Of a stretch of DNA of 64,000 nucleotides, positions 53,391 through 64,000 are shown piece after piece. Every line of letters starts with the position of its first letter. Positions within the stretch are counted from its first letter, which is position 1. Both the position numbers and the translations under genes were made by a program. The DNA is taken from positions 1,059,256-1,123,255 of the forward strand of contig JAQFVV010012666.1 in the NCBI GenBank assembly GCA_028023455.1. The letters run 5' to 3'. The DNA is from Epiperipatus broadwayi. Taxonomy: Eukaryota > Onychophora > Udeonychophora > Euonychophora > Peripatidae. The notes below the pieces were generated by a model, which saw nothing but the letters and a program-made list of their open reading frames with translations, was not told the origin of the DNA and did not search any database.

Positions 53391-56300
53391 CTCAGTCAGA
53401 ATAATAAAAAGACAAGGGTGCTTTTGTGTCCTTCCATCATCCATGACAACACAATAATATAACTAAGATTTATTACTTAGGCAATTTAACTAAATGGGAA
53501 TGGAATAAAGGTGAATGTTTAGTCTTAAGTTTTCAACTCCATAAATAATTATCATTAAACTAAAATATAATGACATATTCCGATCTGCTTAACTTTATTT
53601 ATCTGGTATATTAAGTTTTTAAGAATTTGGAATGATTTCGGACTCAAGAAAAGGTTTTGCAAATATTGTGCAAACACTTATATTTAGCATATAAAAACAA
53701 AAAAAAATGAATCTACAACAAATTTTAACAAGACTATAATTTATTATTATCACAAAAAAAAAAATATATGAACATTTATTCAATAATCCCATAGTAATAC
53801 AAAAATATAAAATATAACTGACATTAATCTGTATACTCTTTTGGTTATGGACTAGAGGTTACTACTTCTCCGGTATGCAATCGCATGGATTGATCAACTA
53901 AAAATACATTTCATTACCAATACATTGTTTATTAAATTTTGGTAACCTTGTAGAAGCTTTTATTCAAAATTATTGACTAACTATTTTTTTTTCTTTTTTT
54001 TTTTTTTTTTTAAATGATTAATTCCATCATATGCAATACGCAAAATATTAAATTTATTTCTAATACATTTACTTTATTTATGGTCTTTAATGGGATAACC
54101 TATTCTAATTATAGGCCAGCTATCAGATGTTACACTTACCATCTTACATTTAACTTAATGCTAACTTAAGTTATGATACAAATTTTATTCATACGTATAC
54201 TTTTGAAATATGAGTATTATTTAATTAATAACCAGAATTAAATATTGCATTTGAATATTCCTTCAGTAAATAAGCGTTTTAAATTACGCAATTTTAATTA
54301 CTTTCTCCATTGATTTACTTGTCAAATACTAGCAATATTTAGCAGCACAATACAGATATCGACCCTAGTTACTAACGCACTATTTATACTAAAGTGGATC
54401 TTGAGGAACTAACACCTCCAATATAACCTTTATCTTGCCCGAACTTTCAAGATTAAGCACAATAATCAACACCTTCCATGGAGGAGCTATCTTTATTTCA
54501 CATGAGGAATATGAAATAACCACGAAGGTTTGTAAAGTAATCTACTACATTAAAATATTTTGGTGGTTTCTTGCCTCTTACTTGGGCATACAACGAACAC
54601 ACACCAAATACAATCCTCTCCTGGGATTTAAACGAATGAAGCATACTAAATGCTAGATAAATTTTTGATCATCCTATCTATGAGAATCGATCACTTGGTC
54701 TATAAACATACCCGAACATTATATTTAAAATCTTCCTCTCATGGAAAACAAAGCTTTTGGGTTGATCATTTTTCATCCCACAAAATAAATACATTATAAT
54801 TATTACCTATGCGAATATTAAGCATATACCAATGCTATATCTGGGCAGGATAAGTAAATACACTGATCATAATAAACTTATGTTACCTGGTATACTTTGA
54901 TCAACATCTGGAATCAATGAACATCATAGAATAAAAGTATAATAATTTTAATTTTTAATAAAGGAACATTCAAAAATAGTTGGTAGCATACTAACTTAAA
55001 CTAAATAAAGTGGATGTGTTATTTAAGAATAATTAGGAATAAATTCCTCAATTAATACAGTATAAATTCGTTTCAACTTTAACAAGAAATATTTTGTTAT
55101 AGCATTTTTTTTTTTTTTTTAGTTACTTCTGATAATTTTCAATATTTATTTTACCCCTTAAATATCTAAATATTTTTTTCTTTTACGTATCTAACATACA
55201 AAATTTCTACCTACAATTGTATGTACTAATTAAAACATATTTTATATATTTTTTTTTGTGTTAAATATCAACTTAACCTATAATAATTATATTAAAACAT
55301 ACCTTTGTTATTACAAGGCTATTAAATATCACTTGACCATACAGACTTTAATTGATGTGATATAAAAAAAATACATATCATTTATAACTTAGTTTTAAAC
55401 AATCATTAATTAACAAGTGCATACTCTCTCATTAGAAAATGTTTTTCTGTTGAGCAATTGGTCCAGGTGAAGAGCTTTATCCAGTCGTATTTCACAAAGC
55501 AAGTTTGAAAACAATAAATGCATGATATTATTTCCTTTAAATAAATGTTTTCTCTTATTTTGTGCATTTAATAAATTAGGTAAAGGGATATATAGCAGAA
55601 TTGAAGATTAATTCTTACTTGAATTAAACTACTACAAATTTGGGATCCAAGAAAATAAAATATACATATTCTAACATAACGAACAGTTGATGATAGACGA
55701 TAAACATACACATTTTTTTTTCTTTCTTTTATTGACGATACGTATACTTATTAGCTAGCTTTCTTATGGATGAAAATGCGCAATTTTCCAAGAGATTATT
55801 ATGATAATAACTGCAGTCAATTTACGTGTACATGAAGTTTTAATAATTCCAACTGATGTATAATATAATATATCATTTAATTTTATCATTAAGTCACTAA
55901 GATATTTGGTTTTGTTCATACTTTAGGAATTATAATTTTTTTTTAATGGTAACTTCTCCATAAGAATGCCCCTATATAACTTTTCCTATATTTACTCTGA
56001 GAAAGTTTATATATATATTTTTCTTTATATATCTTTTTTTTTAAATATACAGGTGCATAATTTAATCTTATTTATCATTATTATTATTTCCAGACAATTC
56101 TTGGTGAATAAAACATATTTTAACGTATGTAACTACATTACTTGTAAAGGTAGACAATATTGAGAAAGAGCGCAAAAATGTTTCTAGTTGATTTTCCTTG
56201 GTTGCAAAATATTTCTTTCAATTATTATTATTATTTTTTTTATACCAAGAAAATATCAATAAATGACATAAAGTTAATAAATAATTATTTCTCACTTGGA

Positions 56301-56831
56301 AATCCTTTTCCTTCCTTAATTTAGATATAATAGAATTTTTCGTGACTCTTTTAGTTAATTCGGTCATTTTTGAACTTTAGCACGAGACAATAAATTTTTA
56401 AGTATAAAAGGTCTTTAAATAGGTAGATGGCAAAGAAAATCAGGATATCTTATCAAAAGATTTTAGCCACACATTATATTATTAAAATTTTACTTTGATT
56501 ACATTTATTTCTGCAAAATAAAATGAAAAAATTGAGTTACCAAATTTCAGCACTGTTCCTTCCTTGAAAACTGAAAGCAGACTATATTTTTCCAAAAAAA
56601 AAATGAACTTGATTATGAAATTTGTTGTTTCATTTTGTTGTTGATTTTTTTTTTTTCGTGACCTCTTCCAGAAAAATAATCATTTGATTATAACATAAAC
56701 AAAAGAAAGGAAAAACCTATTACAATCATATAGTTTTAGTATTATTTACCTGGATTACAAAGTAATTTGACAATATAAAAAAAATAATAAATACATTAAA
56801 TTAACAATAAGTGATGTATAATTCTTTAAAC

Positions 56832-56834
<3 letters not shown>
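52446..56834. other. AT-rich DNA with T-runs, no recognisable gene
   Basis: Poly-T runs near 53361-53385, 53988-54011 and 55107-55121. Open segments at 54435-54656 and 55966-56163 have no domain. Codon-like periodicity is not apparent by eye. Confidence 0.5.

Positions 56835-56835
<1 letters not shown>

Positions 56836-56881
<46 letters not shown>
56836..56881. repeat. (AT)n microsatellite
   Basis: Uninterrupted AT tract. Confidence 0.95.
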
Positions 56882-56883
<2 letters not shown>

Positions 56884-57218
56884 AAAAAAATTACCAGAAG
56901 TTATTGTGCTTTATAATAAGACACTCATCCACCTTCCCCTCTACCCATCCAAAATCAATTACTGTTTAGCTTTTATACCATATTAATTTGCTCTAATTAT
57001 TAATATCTCAATTAAATTATTCATGTTCTCTCTTTAAAAATGACATTGAGTTATTAAATCTATTAGTTATTCACCCAAAACATGCCAAAGTGAGTGAATA
57101 GCATACTTTATTAATCAATTATTACTATTGTTATTTTATCTTTTTATTTCTTTAAAGAATAGCATTGTTTTCCTGCAGAAATAATGCCAAGTAAACCAAG
57201 TATCAATAACACTAGGTT

Positions 57219-57221
<3 letters not shown>

Positions 57222-57313
<92 letters not shown>
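57222..57313. repeat. (AT)n microsatellite
   Basis: About 92 bp of uninterrupted AT. Confidence 0.96.
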
Positions 57314-57316
<3 letters not shown>

Positions 57317-57761
57317 GTGATGTTATGTACAATATTACATTTAAAATATAACCTACATAGAATTATTTAGCAGCTAATGTGAAAAAGTTATGAATAATTA
57401 CTTTTCAAAATTACATATGTATATATTGAAATGTATAATCATTTCAAGGGATTATATTCATCAATCACTTGAAACCAACTATGAATTTAGACATCATAGT
57501 ACTTTTATTCTTCAAAAAACTTTTAGGTAAAGAAAATAATGTTAAGATTTTTAAATACCATTGTAAGAAACACCATAAATTTTATAATTGAACAACAAAT
57601 AGGTGTGTGTTTACATCAGTTGAAACTATAACAAATATGTGCATGCATATGTGTGTATGTGCATGTAATATATTTACCGTTTATTTATATAAGCACAAAT
57701 ATATATATATATGGTAAGAATTATTTGGAATATTACATATATTTAATAATAATGATGATGA

Positions 57762-57794
<33 letters not shown>

Positions 57795-57810
57795 CACTAC
57801 TACACTACTG

Positions 57811-57852
<42 letters not shown>

Positions 57853-57890
57853 TTACTGTTGCTATGGCTACTGCTGCTGCTGCTACTTGT
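57762..57890. repeat. (TAC)n microsatellite with (TGC) end
   Basis: TAC/ACT repeat with a few variants, ending in gctgctgctgctac. The gypsy gag frame starts right after it. Confidence 0.93.
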
Positions 57891-58580
57891 TAGCAAGAAA
57901 ATTTTATGAATTCTTGGAAGATACTGTCAAAAGTTTAGAGGTTCAGCTAGATGAATCTGTTAACCAATGTAAGATTAATAATGATGATTTAGTTGTAAAA
58001 ATAGATAACTATCAATTGAATGTTAGTAAAAAATGTGTGAAGAAAAGGTCATATTGATAGAGAGTGAAGATATTAGAAGTATTAAGGAAGAAGTAGTCCA
58101 AACAAAAATGAACATAAAAGATGATATAGAAAAAGAATTGACAGAGAAGTTTAGAAACTTAGATATTCAAAATGCAGATGAGGATAAGTATCAGTGTAGA
58201 GTAGCAGAAAAGATAAAGCAGTTACAAAAAGATATGAAAGAACAAGTAAGTAGATTTGAAAAAATAGTGGAGAGGGTACAGAGATTTTAGATCAAGGTTT
58301 AGATCAGTTTAGAAAAGAATGAAAAGTGTATGTGCAACAAGTACTTGGACAAATTAATTTTGAAGAAAAGCTTCAGCAAATTTGTGACCAGATGAAAGAA
58401 ATAAAGTATACAAATGATAAGAAAGTAGAATTAATTTAAGAGAAATTCATATGTAAGCAACCTGAAGATTGTATTAATGTTTTACCAGTAAATAGAGTAG
58501 ATATACAAAAACAAGTAATGATAATCAGTTAGATGATACTTTTGTAAAAGAGATTAATAATAGTTCTATTAGGGAAAGTA

Positions 58581-59720
58581 TAAATTATGAAGGAGGGAAG
58601 AATAATTTTATGGCTTTATGTTTCATGAAAGTGAAACCTTTTAAGGGAGATTATGTAGAAAATCCCTCAGAATTTCTCAATAATTTAGACGGATTATTTT
58701 CTTTATGTCAACTGTCAGAAAAAGATAAAGTAGCCATTTGTAGTAATCATTTGTATGGAACTGCCAAATATTGGTGGCATGAGTAAATTATGAAGGAGGG
58801 AAGAATAATTTTATGGCTCTATGTTTCATGAAAGTGTAACCTTTTAACCCTTAAACCGCTAATTTTATCATTGGTTGTATCAGATAAAAATCAAATCTTT
58901 TAATTGGCCAACTCACAAACTGAAGACAAAGCCTATTGTTAAAACATATTCGCCTATAATATTAAATTCAACTCAGATACGTTTATAAAAAGTATATAAT
59001 TAATTTTTCAGGTCATGAAGAAAACGAAAGTTCTTTCAAAAATAAATTGCTATTTATTTATTCTAAGATATTCTATATCGGCAACATAAAAGTTATAATG
59101 TAAACAAAAAGATCGACTTTTACGTTATAGAAAAGTAAATATTTCTTTTTACTACATCTTCAATATATTTACTTAAATCTTCAATATTTTTCGAAAATAA
59201 TTTTGTTTTTTTATTATTCTCTCTGAAAATTATGTTTAATTTCCATAAATATTATTTAATAATAATTTAAATCGTATTCGAAATGAAAATCTCAGCGTTT
59301 TTCTTTATTTTCTTTGATCAGGCAGTTTCTTTGTTCTTTCCAGCCAATCAGAATGTCTTTTTCGGCTGAGAGCATGCTAAGAACCAATCACAAATAATGT
59401 TCCTTCTTTGTTTAGGTTTAAATGCGTTTTTTTTTATTTTTTACTTCTAAAATAAATCGGAAGATGTCACCATCGTACAGAACTTTTAAAAACGAATTCA
59501 ATACATATTTAACGAATTTTATCGTATAAAAACGAACTGAGTTAGAGTGATTTTAGATGTCGACGAGGAGTCTCGTCGAGCGCGGGAAAAGGGTTAAGAG
59601 AGATTATGTAGAAAATCCCTCAGAATTTCTCAATAATTTAGATGGATTATTTTCTTTATGTCAACTACCGGAAAAAAAAAAGTAGCCATTTGTAGAATTC
59701 ATTTGTATGGAACTGTCAAA
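58581..59720. repeat. Tandem duplication of a gag segment (203-bp unit)
   Basis: taaattatgaaggagggaag begins at 58581 and 58784. The second copy resumes after the MITE at 59594 and continues to about 59720. Confidence 0.92.
58848..59593. mobile_element. piggyBac-type MITE, 746 bp, TTAA target duplication
   Basis: Flanked by TTAA at 58844-58847 and 59594-59597. Ends start CCCTTAAACCGCT and, on the other strand, CCCTTTTCCCGCGCTC, giving short imperfect terminal inverted repeats. A subterminal hairpin CGACGAG/CTCGTCG lies at 59561-59578. No transposase ORF. The uninterrupted site (ccttttaaggg, TTAA at 58641-58644) is present in the first copy of the gag duplication, confirming both the boundaries and the order of events. 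Confidence 0.88.
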
Positions 59721-60336
59721 GATTCATGTCAGTCACTTTTTACAAAGCCTAACCTATGGTGATTTCAAATGTTTGATCATAGAAAGCTTTTGAAATTCTG
59801 ATAAGCAAGATTGTATCAGATACAAAATTACTCAAGATAAATACCATAACAGTATGGGAAGTTATACTAGTTTTTTTCAAAAACCAGGCTGTACATTTAA
59901 AATCTTTAACTGCTTGTCCACTATCAGAAGGACAAATTGTAAGAATAGTGAGGCATAACTTACCCTGAAATATTGAACAGTTATTAATAGCTGCTGACCA
60001 TAGTTCCATTGAGGATGTTGCAGAAGTGTTGGATGCTTTGGAAGTAACCGAGGTATCTGTGGAGAATAAATGTAGGTCCAATAGGGAAATAAATAATTAT
60101 ACTTTGGCTAATGTCAATGTAGATAGTAATAGGAGACCTCTTGGTGGATTTAAAAGAAAACGGGACTATAGGGATAAGGATAGGATGTTTCCTCAGATAG
60201 AAAAAGCTGTTAAGTTCAATAAATATACAGGCAAGAATGATAATCAAAGTAATCAACCCTCTACTAGTGGTGTAACCACTATATTAAAAAGACCAGTTGG
60301 TAAATATAGTGACAAAAAATTAAACTAAAAAGATGT

Positions 60337-60744
60337 TTGTATGCTAGTTTTTCTTTGCAAGGGCCCGGTGCTAACAAAATAGGAAACGATCAGATGTGGA
60401 TGCTAAATACTTTAGATCTTGACATAGAATTTCTTGAACCATTTACTATAGGTGAACCACCTATAACTTATCAGTGTCCCATTATAATTTTGCATATCAA
60501 TAATATCAAAGTAGAAGCTTTAATTGACTCTGGAAGTCAAGCTTCCATATTATCAGAGTCAACATATCAAAATCTGGTAAGTGTGGAAGGTCATATACCC
60601 TCATTACCAGTGAAACAGATACATGTAACTCTAGCAAATGGAAAGAGAACAATGTTATCAAATAGACAAGTTTGGATTATCTTAAAAATAAATAATCACA
60701 GAATTTGGGCATGTTTTTCTTATTATGCCTGTGTTAATACATGA
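60337..60744 (+). pseudogene. Ty3/gypsy aspartic protease region
   Basis: The open piece contains KVEALIDSGSQASILSES, a retropepsin active site with DSG, preceded by a hydrophobic strand (CPIIILHIN) and followed by VTLANGKR. The protease would release Gag and Pol products. Relative to the family the flap and C-terminal part are interrupted near 60744, where the frame ends and continues in another frame. Confidence 0.78.
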
Positions 60745-60846
60745 AGCCATAATAGATGCTGACTTTAAGATTTTGAATATTTGTCAGACTGATTTTTATA
60801 GTAAAATTTTTACTTGTAAGATGGAAAAGTTTATTTTAAATATGAT

Positions 60847-61925
60847 ATGCATAACATTTCCAATCAATTACTATGCATACAGAATACATTAATTGATGTT
60901 AATATAAAATTTAAAATTGAACATGTATATGTAATTAATTCTAAATTAGGTGAAAATTTATACCAATTAATGTATCATTTTAAGAATATATTTTCAAATG
61001 TCCTTGGTATAATAAAAGGATATACTCATAGAATAAAATTGAAGAGTAACGATCCTTTCCATCAAAAGATGTACCCAATTCCTTATCAATATCAGGATGA
61101 GGTACAGAGCCAAATTGACAAAATGCTAGAGTGAAATATTATTAACAAATGCCCTTCTTCTTACGTAAACCCATTGGTTATTGTAAAGGAGAAGGATGGC
61201 AATATTAGGGTATGTTTAGATGCTCGAATGTTAAATACTGTAACTATACCAGAGTGTGACATTCTTCCACCTGTACATGAGCTCCTTACTAAATTTCATA
61301 AGAGGGCAATTTTCTCCACATTTGATTTGACAGCTAGTTATTGGCAAATGCAACTGCATGAGAATGATCAGCATTATACAGCATTTCAATTTCAAGGTCA
61401 GTCATATGTTTTCAGATGAATGCCTTTTGGTCTCATCAATAGTGGTGCTGGCTTAATCAGATGTTTAGACATGATTTTTTCAAAACAATTGAAGGAAAAA
61501 ATCATCATGTATGTGAATGATATAGTCATTACTTCTGAGAATTTGCAGGGGCATCTCCAACATTTGGAATTATTTTTCACTGAGTGTGCTATAAAAATGT
61601 TAAAATTAATCTGGAAAAGTGTTCAATAGCAGTTAAAGAAATAACTTTTCTGGGTCATTTAATAAATGAGCAAGGGATCCAACCACATCCTGAAAAGATT
61701 GCAGATATTCAATGCTTTCACACTCCTAAAACAGTAAAACAGTTAAAATCATTTTTTGGGTTATGCAATTATTATAATAGGTCCTACAAAAACTTTGCTG
61801 AAGATACCATATACTTGTCTAGATTGTTAAAAAAAGCAGAGAGGTGGAAGTGGACTGCTAATCATGATAGAGAATTTTGTATTAATAAAAGTAAATTTTT
61901 AAAATGTGATTTTAATATATCCTGA
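60847..61925 (+). pseudogene. Ty3/gypsy reverse transcriptase
   Basis: Pieces 60847-61134, 61174-61419 and 61420-61629 lie in one frame, separated by single stop codons (61132 and 61417). A 1-bp shift near 61600 moves into 61584-61925. Blocks in order: VCLDARMLNTVTIP, IFSTFDLTASYWQMQL, MPFGLINSGAG and IIMYVNDIVIT. The catalytic YVDD reads YVND, losing one Asp. The thumb contains FLGHLINEQGIQPHPEK and LKSFFGLCNYYN. Dead as read. Confidence 0.88.
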
Positions 61926-62437
61926 CTTTAATAAAACATTCTATGTACAAACAGATAGTAGTTACTATAGTCTGGGAGTGGTGTTATATCAACTCGATGA
62001 GGATCAAGTACCTCATGTATTGTACTTCTTAAGCTGACATCTGGGGTGTACTGAGTTTAATTACACTATTACTGAAAAGGAGACCCTAGCCGTTGTTTGG
62101 GCTTTTCAGAAATTACAACAAAATTTATTAGGTTCAGATGTGATTGTATTGACCGACCATAGGAGCTTAGAGTTTCTAAATAAGAGCTACCTCAGTAATG
62201 AGAGACTTGTTAGGTGAAGCTTGTACCTCCAAAAATTCACTTATAAAGTTAACTATATTGAAGGAAGACAGAATATCCCTGCTGATATTCCTAGCCGCCA
62301 CCCTATCTGTTTGGTGTCACAAAATTCTGACACAAAATATAATTATTAGTAATGATAATTTGGTTAGGGACGGATCTATAGTTGATGATTATAATAATCT
62401 CATTGTGATTCAGGGTCAGGGATCAAAGACTAAATAG
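61926..62437 (+). pseudogene. Ty3/gypsy RNase H remnant
   Basis: Across shifting frames the sequence gives YVQTDSSYYSLGVVLYQ (first Asp), TITEKETLAVVWAF (Glu) and IVLTDHRSLEFL (second Asp), the catalytic carboxylates of RNase H. A stop interrupts after VLYFLS. The domain would remove template RNA during reverse transcription. Confidence 0.8.
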
Positions 62438-62449
62438 AATCATGACTAT

Positions 62450-62740
62450 CTTCTTAAAAAAAAAAAATTTAAATTTATAAATATCCCCCCCCAAACTAAT
62501 CATAAAATAAATAATTTATTTTTTTATAACTCAAAAATTATAATTATACTACCAAACCATCTTTCAAAAAAGAAGGTAATAATTTATTTTATAATTTACA
62601 AAAAAGAATGCAAAATTAGGTTTAAAAGGGCAAAAAAAGTAATTACAATTTTTAAACCCCTATAAAAATAAATTATGATAATATAAATAGTAAAGATAAA
62701 CATATTAAAAAAAATTTTCAGTAAGTATAAAATGTACCAG
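62450..62740. other. Low-quality-looking A/T homopolymer stretch within the element
   Basis: Runs of A, T and an isolated ccccccc replace what should be coding sequence between RNase H and integrase. Its texture matches the 38261-38450 junction and no other part of either gypsy copy. Confidence 0.5.
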
Positions 62741-63820
62741 AATTTATTAATGTATAATTTGAAGTCTAGGCAGGGGGAATCATGGAGGATAGATGTGCCT
62801 GACTCTATGATTGACAAGTTAATTAAGTAAGTTCATACTAGTTATTGGCACTATGGTGCACCAAAAATTATGTATGATTTGAAATCCATTTTTTACTGGA
62901 ATAAAATGTATAAACATGTAATAAGAAAAATTAAAACATGTTCTACTTCTATAAAATCTAAATATAATAATAAATTTTACATAAGAATTATGCAGCCCAT
63001 TATTGCTGATAGGCCTAATGAGTTGTTAGCAATTGATTATTATGGGTCTCTTCCACCATTTAATCAACAGAAATTTATTTTAGTAGCTTATGATGTTTTC
63101 AGTAAACTAGTGTCAGTTTATCCAGTGCCTAAAACTAGTGCACATAATGTCATTAAGTGTATGATTAAATATCAATTTCCATTAGTAGGAAAACCACAAA
63201 TAATACTTATAGATCATGCTACAGCTTTTATATCTGGTAGATGGAACTTGTGGATTTGAACTCCGAACCTCAGACATGTTATGAGCTCCATAAGAAACCC
63301 TCAATCTAATCCATGTGAACATGTTGTGAGGAAGCTTAGTAGATTATTTAGGGTGTATGTAGCTGATAATCATAAGACATGGGTCCAAAAACTTCCTGAA
63401 GTTGCCAATTACATCAATAGTACTTATAATGAATCCACTCATTTTACTCCTATTTGTTTGCATTATGGTAAACATGAACGGTAATTGATTGAAACACCTA
63501 TTCCAATTTTAAGAGAAACAATTAATGTAGATGAAGATATTAGTCAATCTACAGTAAAGCTACATCTTATGGGTGATAAAAGAGTAAAAAGATCCCATAA
63601 TAAACCACATCTGTTTAAAATTTATGATTTAGTTCTGGTTAGAACACCCCATGTTAGCAACCTACAGAGAAATAAGTTTAAAAAATTTCTTACTTTGTAT
63701 GAGGGTCCATTTAAAATAACTTGCAAAGTAGGTGAAAATGGATTTATGTTAGCTACATCAGAAGGAGAGAAAGGAACGTATAATGCAAGAAGTCTAATTC
63801 CATACCCTTCTGATGTGTAG
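62740..63820 (+). pseudogene. Ty3/gypsy integrase
   Basis: Pieces 62870-63259 and 63281-63484 share a frame; 63485-63820 follows directly after a stop at 63482. A zinc-binding HxxxxH (VHTSYWHYG) precedes the core. Catalytic DDE: Asp in LLAIDYYGS, Asp in IILIDHATAFIS, Glu in NPCEHVVRK. The C-terminal part has LYEGPFKI, a GPF/Y-type module seen in Ty3/gypsy integrases. Only one Cys of the zinc finger pair is clear (KTCSTS). The stretch between ISGRW and IRNPQS does not read like integrase and contains a TGA. Confidence 0.85.
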
Positions 63821-64000
63821 ATAATAATGTTATTTAAAAGTGCTTTTGGTTGAGATTTTCATGGATGTTCTGATGTTAAAGTAGTTTATTGTGATATACC
63901 ATAATATAGGATAAATTTAGCTGTAAAAGTGATAGGAATTATAAGTATAGGTTAAATAGCTTAAAGGTGAATGGTTAATTTAAAATTTTATTAGAAGGGA
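63821..64000. other. 3' flank of the plus gypsy element
   Basis: AT-rich, non-coding. The expected 3' LTR may begin here but cannot be recognised without its partner. Confidence 0.35.

Larger units (their letters stand above)
57891..60328 (+). pseudogene. Ty3/gypsy gag remnant with internal duplication
   Basis: Charged coiled-coil-like pieces (to about 58290) are followed by a capsid-type block: PFKGDYVENPSEFLNNLDGLF and HLYGTAKYWWHE near 58.63-58.78 kb. This block is duplicated in tandem (unit 58581-58783; second copy from 58784), and the second copy is split by a TTAA-type MITE. After it, the frame carries gag sequence (LFTKPNLWWFQMFDHRK) matching the minus-strand copy. The 60026-60328 piece is a Lys/Arg-rich tail without a CCHC zinc knuckle. 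Many stops and shifts. Confidence 0.7.
57890..63820 (+). mobile_element. Ty3/gypsy-type LTR retrotransposon, decayed, plus strand
   Basis: Gag, protease, RT, RNase H and integrase follow in order on the plus strand. Same family as the minus copy at 27.2-32.2 kb, judged by matching motifs in every domain. The 5' side is cut by a (TAC)n microsatellite, so the native gag start and LTR are missing. The 3' side runs toward the window end without a visible LTR. No env-like ORF follows. Confidence 0.88.

Noticed and set aside
57144-57332. Tyr-Ile repeat frame
   Set aside because: Translation of (AT)n.
63228-63275. tRNA/SINE-like phrase (ggatttgaactccgaacc) inside integrase
   Set aside because: A box B-like match alone is weak, and no box A, tail or target duplication is visible around it.

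Overview
This window looks like intergenic DNA from a very AT-rich invertebrate animal genome. It is built almost entirely from decayed transposable elements and microsatellites. I found no intact host gene, rRNA, tRNA or bacterial-type feature. The mix (RTE and other LINEs, several Penelope-like elements, Ty3/gypsy elements, a TTAA-type MITE, and long (AT)n, (AAT)n and (GATA)n tracts) fits a lophotrochozoan such as a mollusc, or an arthropod. I lean weakly to mollusc but cannot prove it from the sequence.

Layout. 1-6.6 kb: minus-strand LINE remnant (reverse transcriptase, endonuclease, upstream CCHC region, then Asn-rich ORFs). 7.9-8.35 kb: (AAT)n and (AT)n. 8.46-9.6 kb: Penelope-like element family a (minus). 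9.6-12.98 kb: copy 1 of a 3.4-kb non-coding repeat. 14.38-17.85 kb: nearly complete RTE-type LINE (plus), bounded by (AT)n on both sides. 17.85-27.2 kb: no gene; a diverged tandem-repeat field (23.5-25.0 kb), a paired ~115-bp repeat and a long (AAT)n tract. 27.2-32.25 kb: minus-strand Ty3/gypsy pseudogene. 32.74-33.1 and 42.47-45.53 kb: copy 2 of the 3.4-kb repeat, split by a 9.37-kb insertion of four Penelope-like copies (family b) in a mirror-image array. 45.6-46.46 kb: Penelope family c with an inverted copy of its own 3' end. 46.81-46.85 kb: a near-canonical hammerhead ribozyme motif. 50.13-51.59 kb: Penelope family d as a near-perfect 1.46-kb palindrome. 51.6-52.45 kb: a short perfect palindrome, (GATA)n and (AT)n. 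52.45-57.9 kb: AT-rich DNA with no gene. 57.9-63.8 kb: plus-strand Ty3/gypsy pseudogene of the same family as the minus one, carrying a tandem gag duplication and a TTAA-flanked MITE.

The protein-coding elements are dead or nearly so: nonsense codons, frameshifts and catalytic substitutions are visible in each. The value of the window is in its element architecture. An empty target site in the same window lets the Penelope array insertion be read exactly, with a 12-bp target duplication. All four Penelope families share a hammerhead-like fold downstream of the GIY-YIG domain, with an apparently paired change in the catalytic core. A separate hammerhead has a fully canonical CUGAUGA box. The repeated 5'-to-5' inversion of Penelope copies at three loci suggests a common mechanism.
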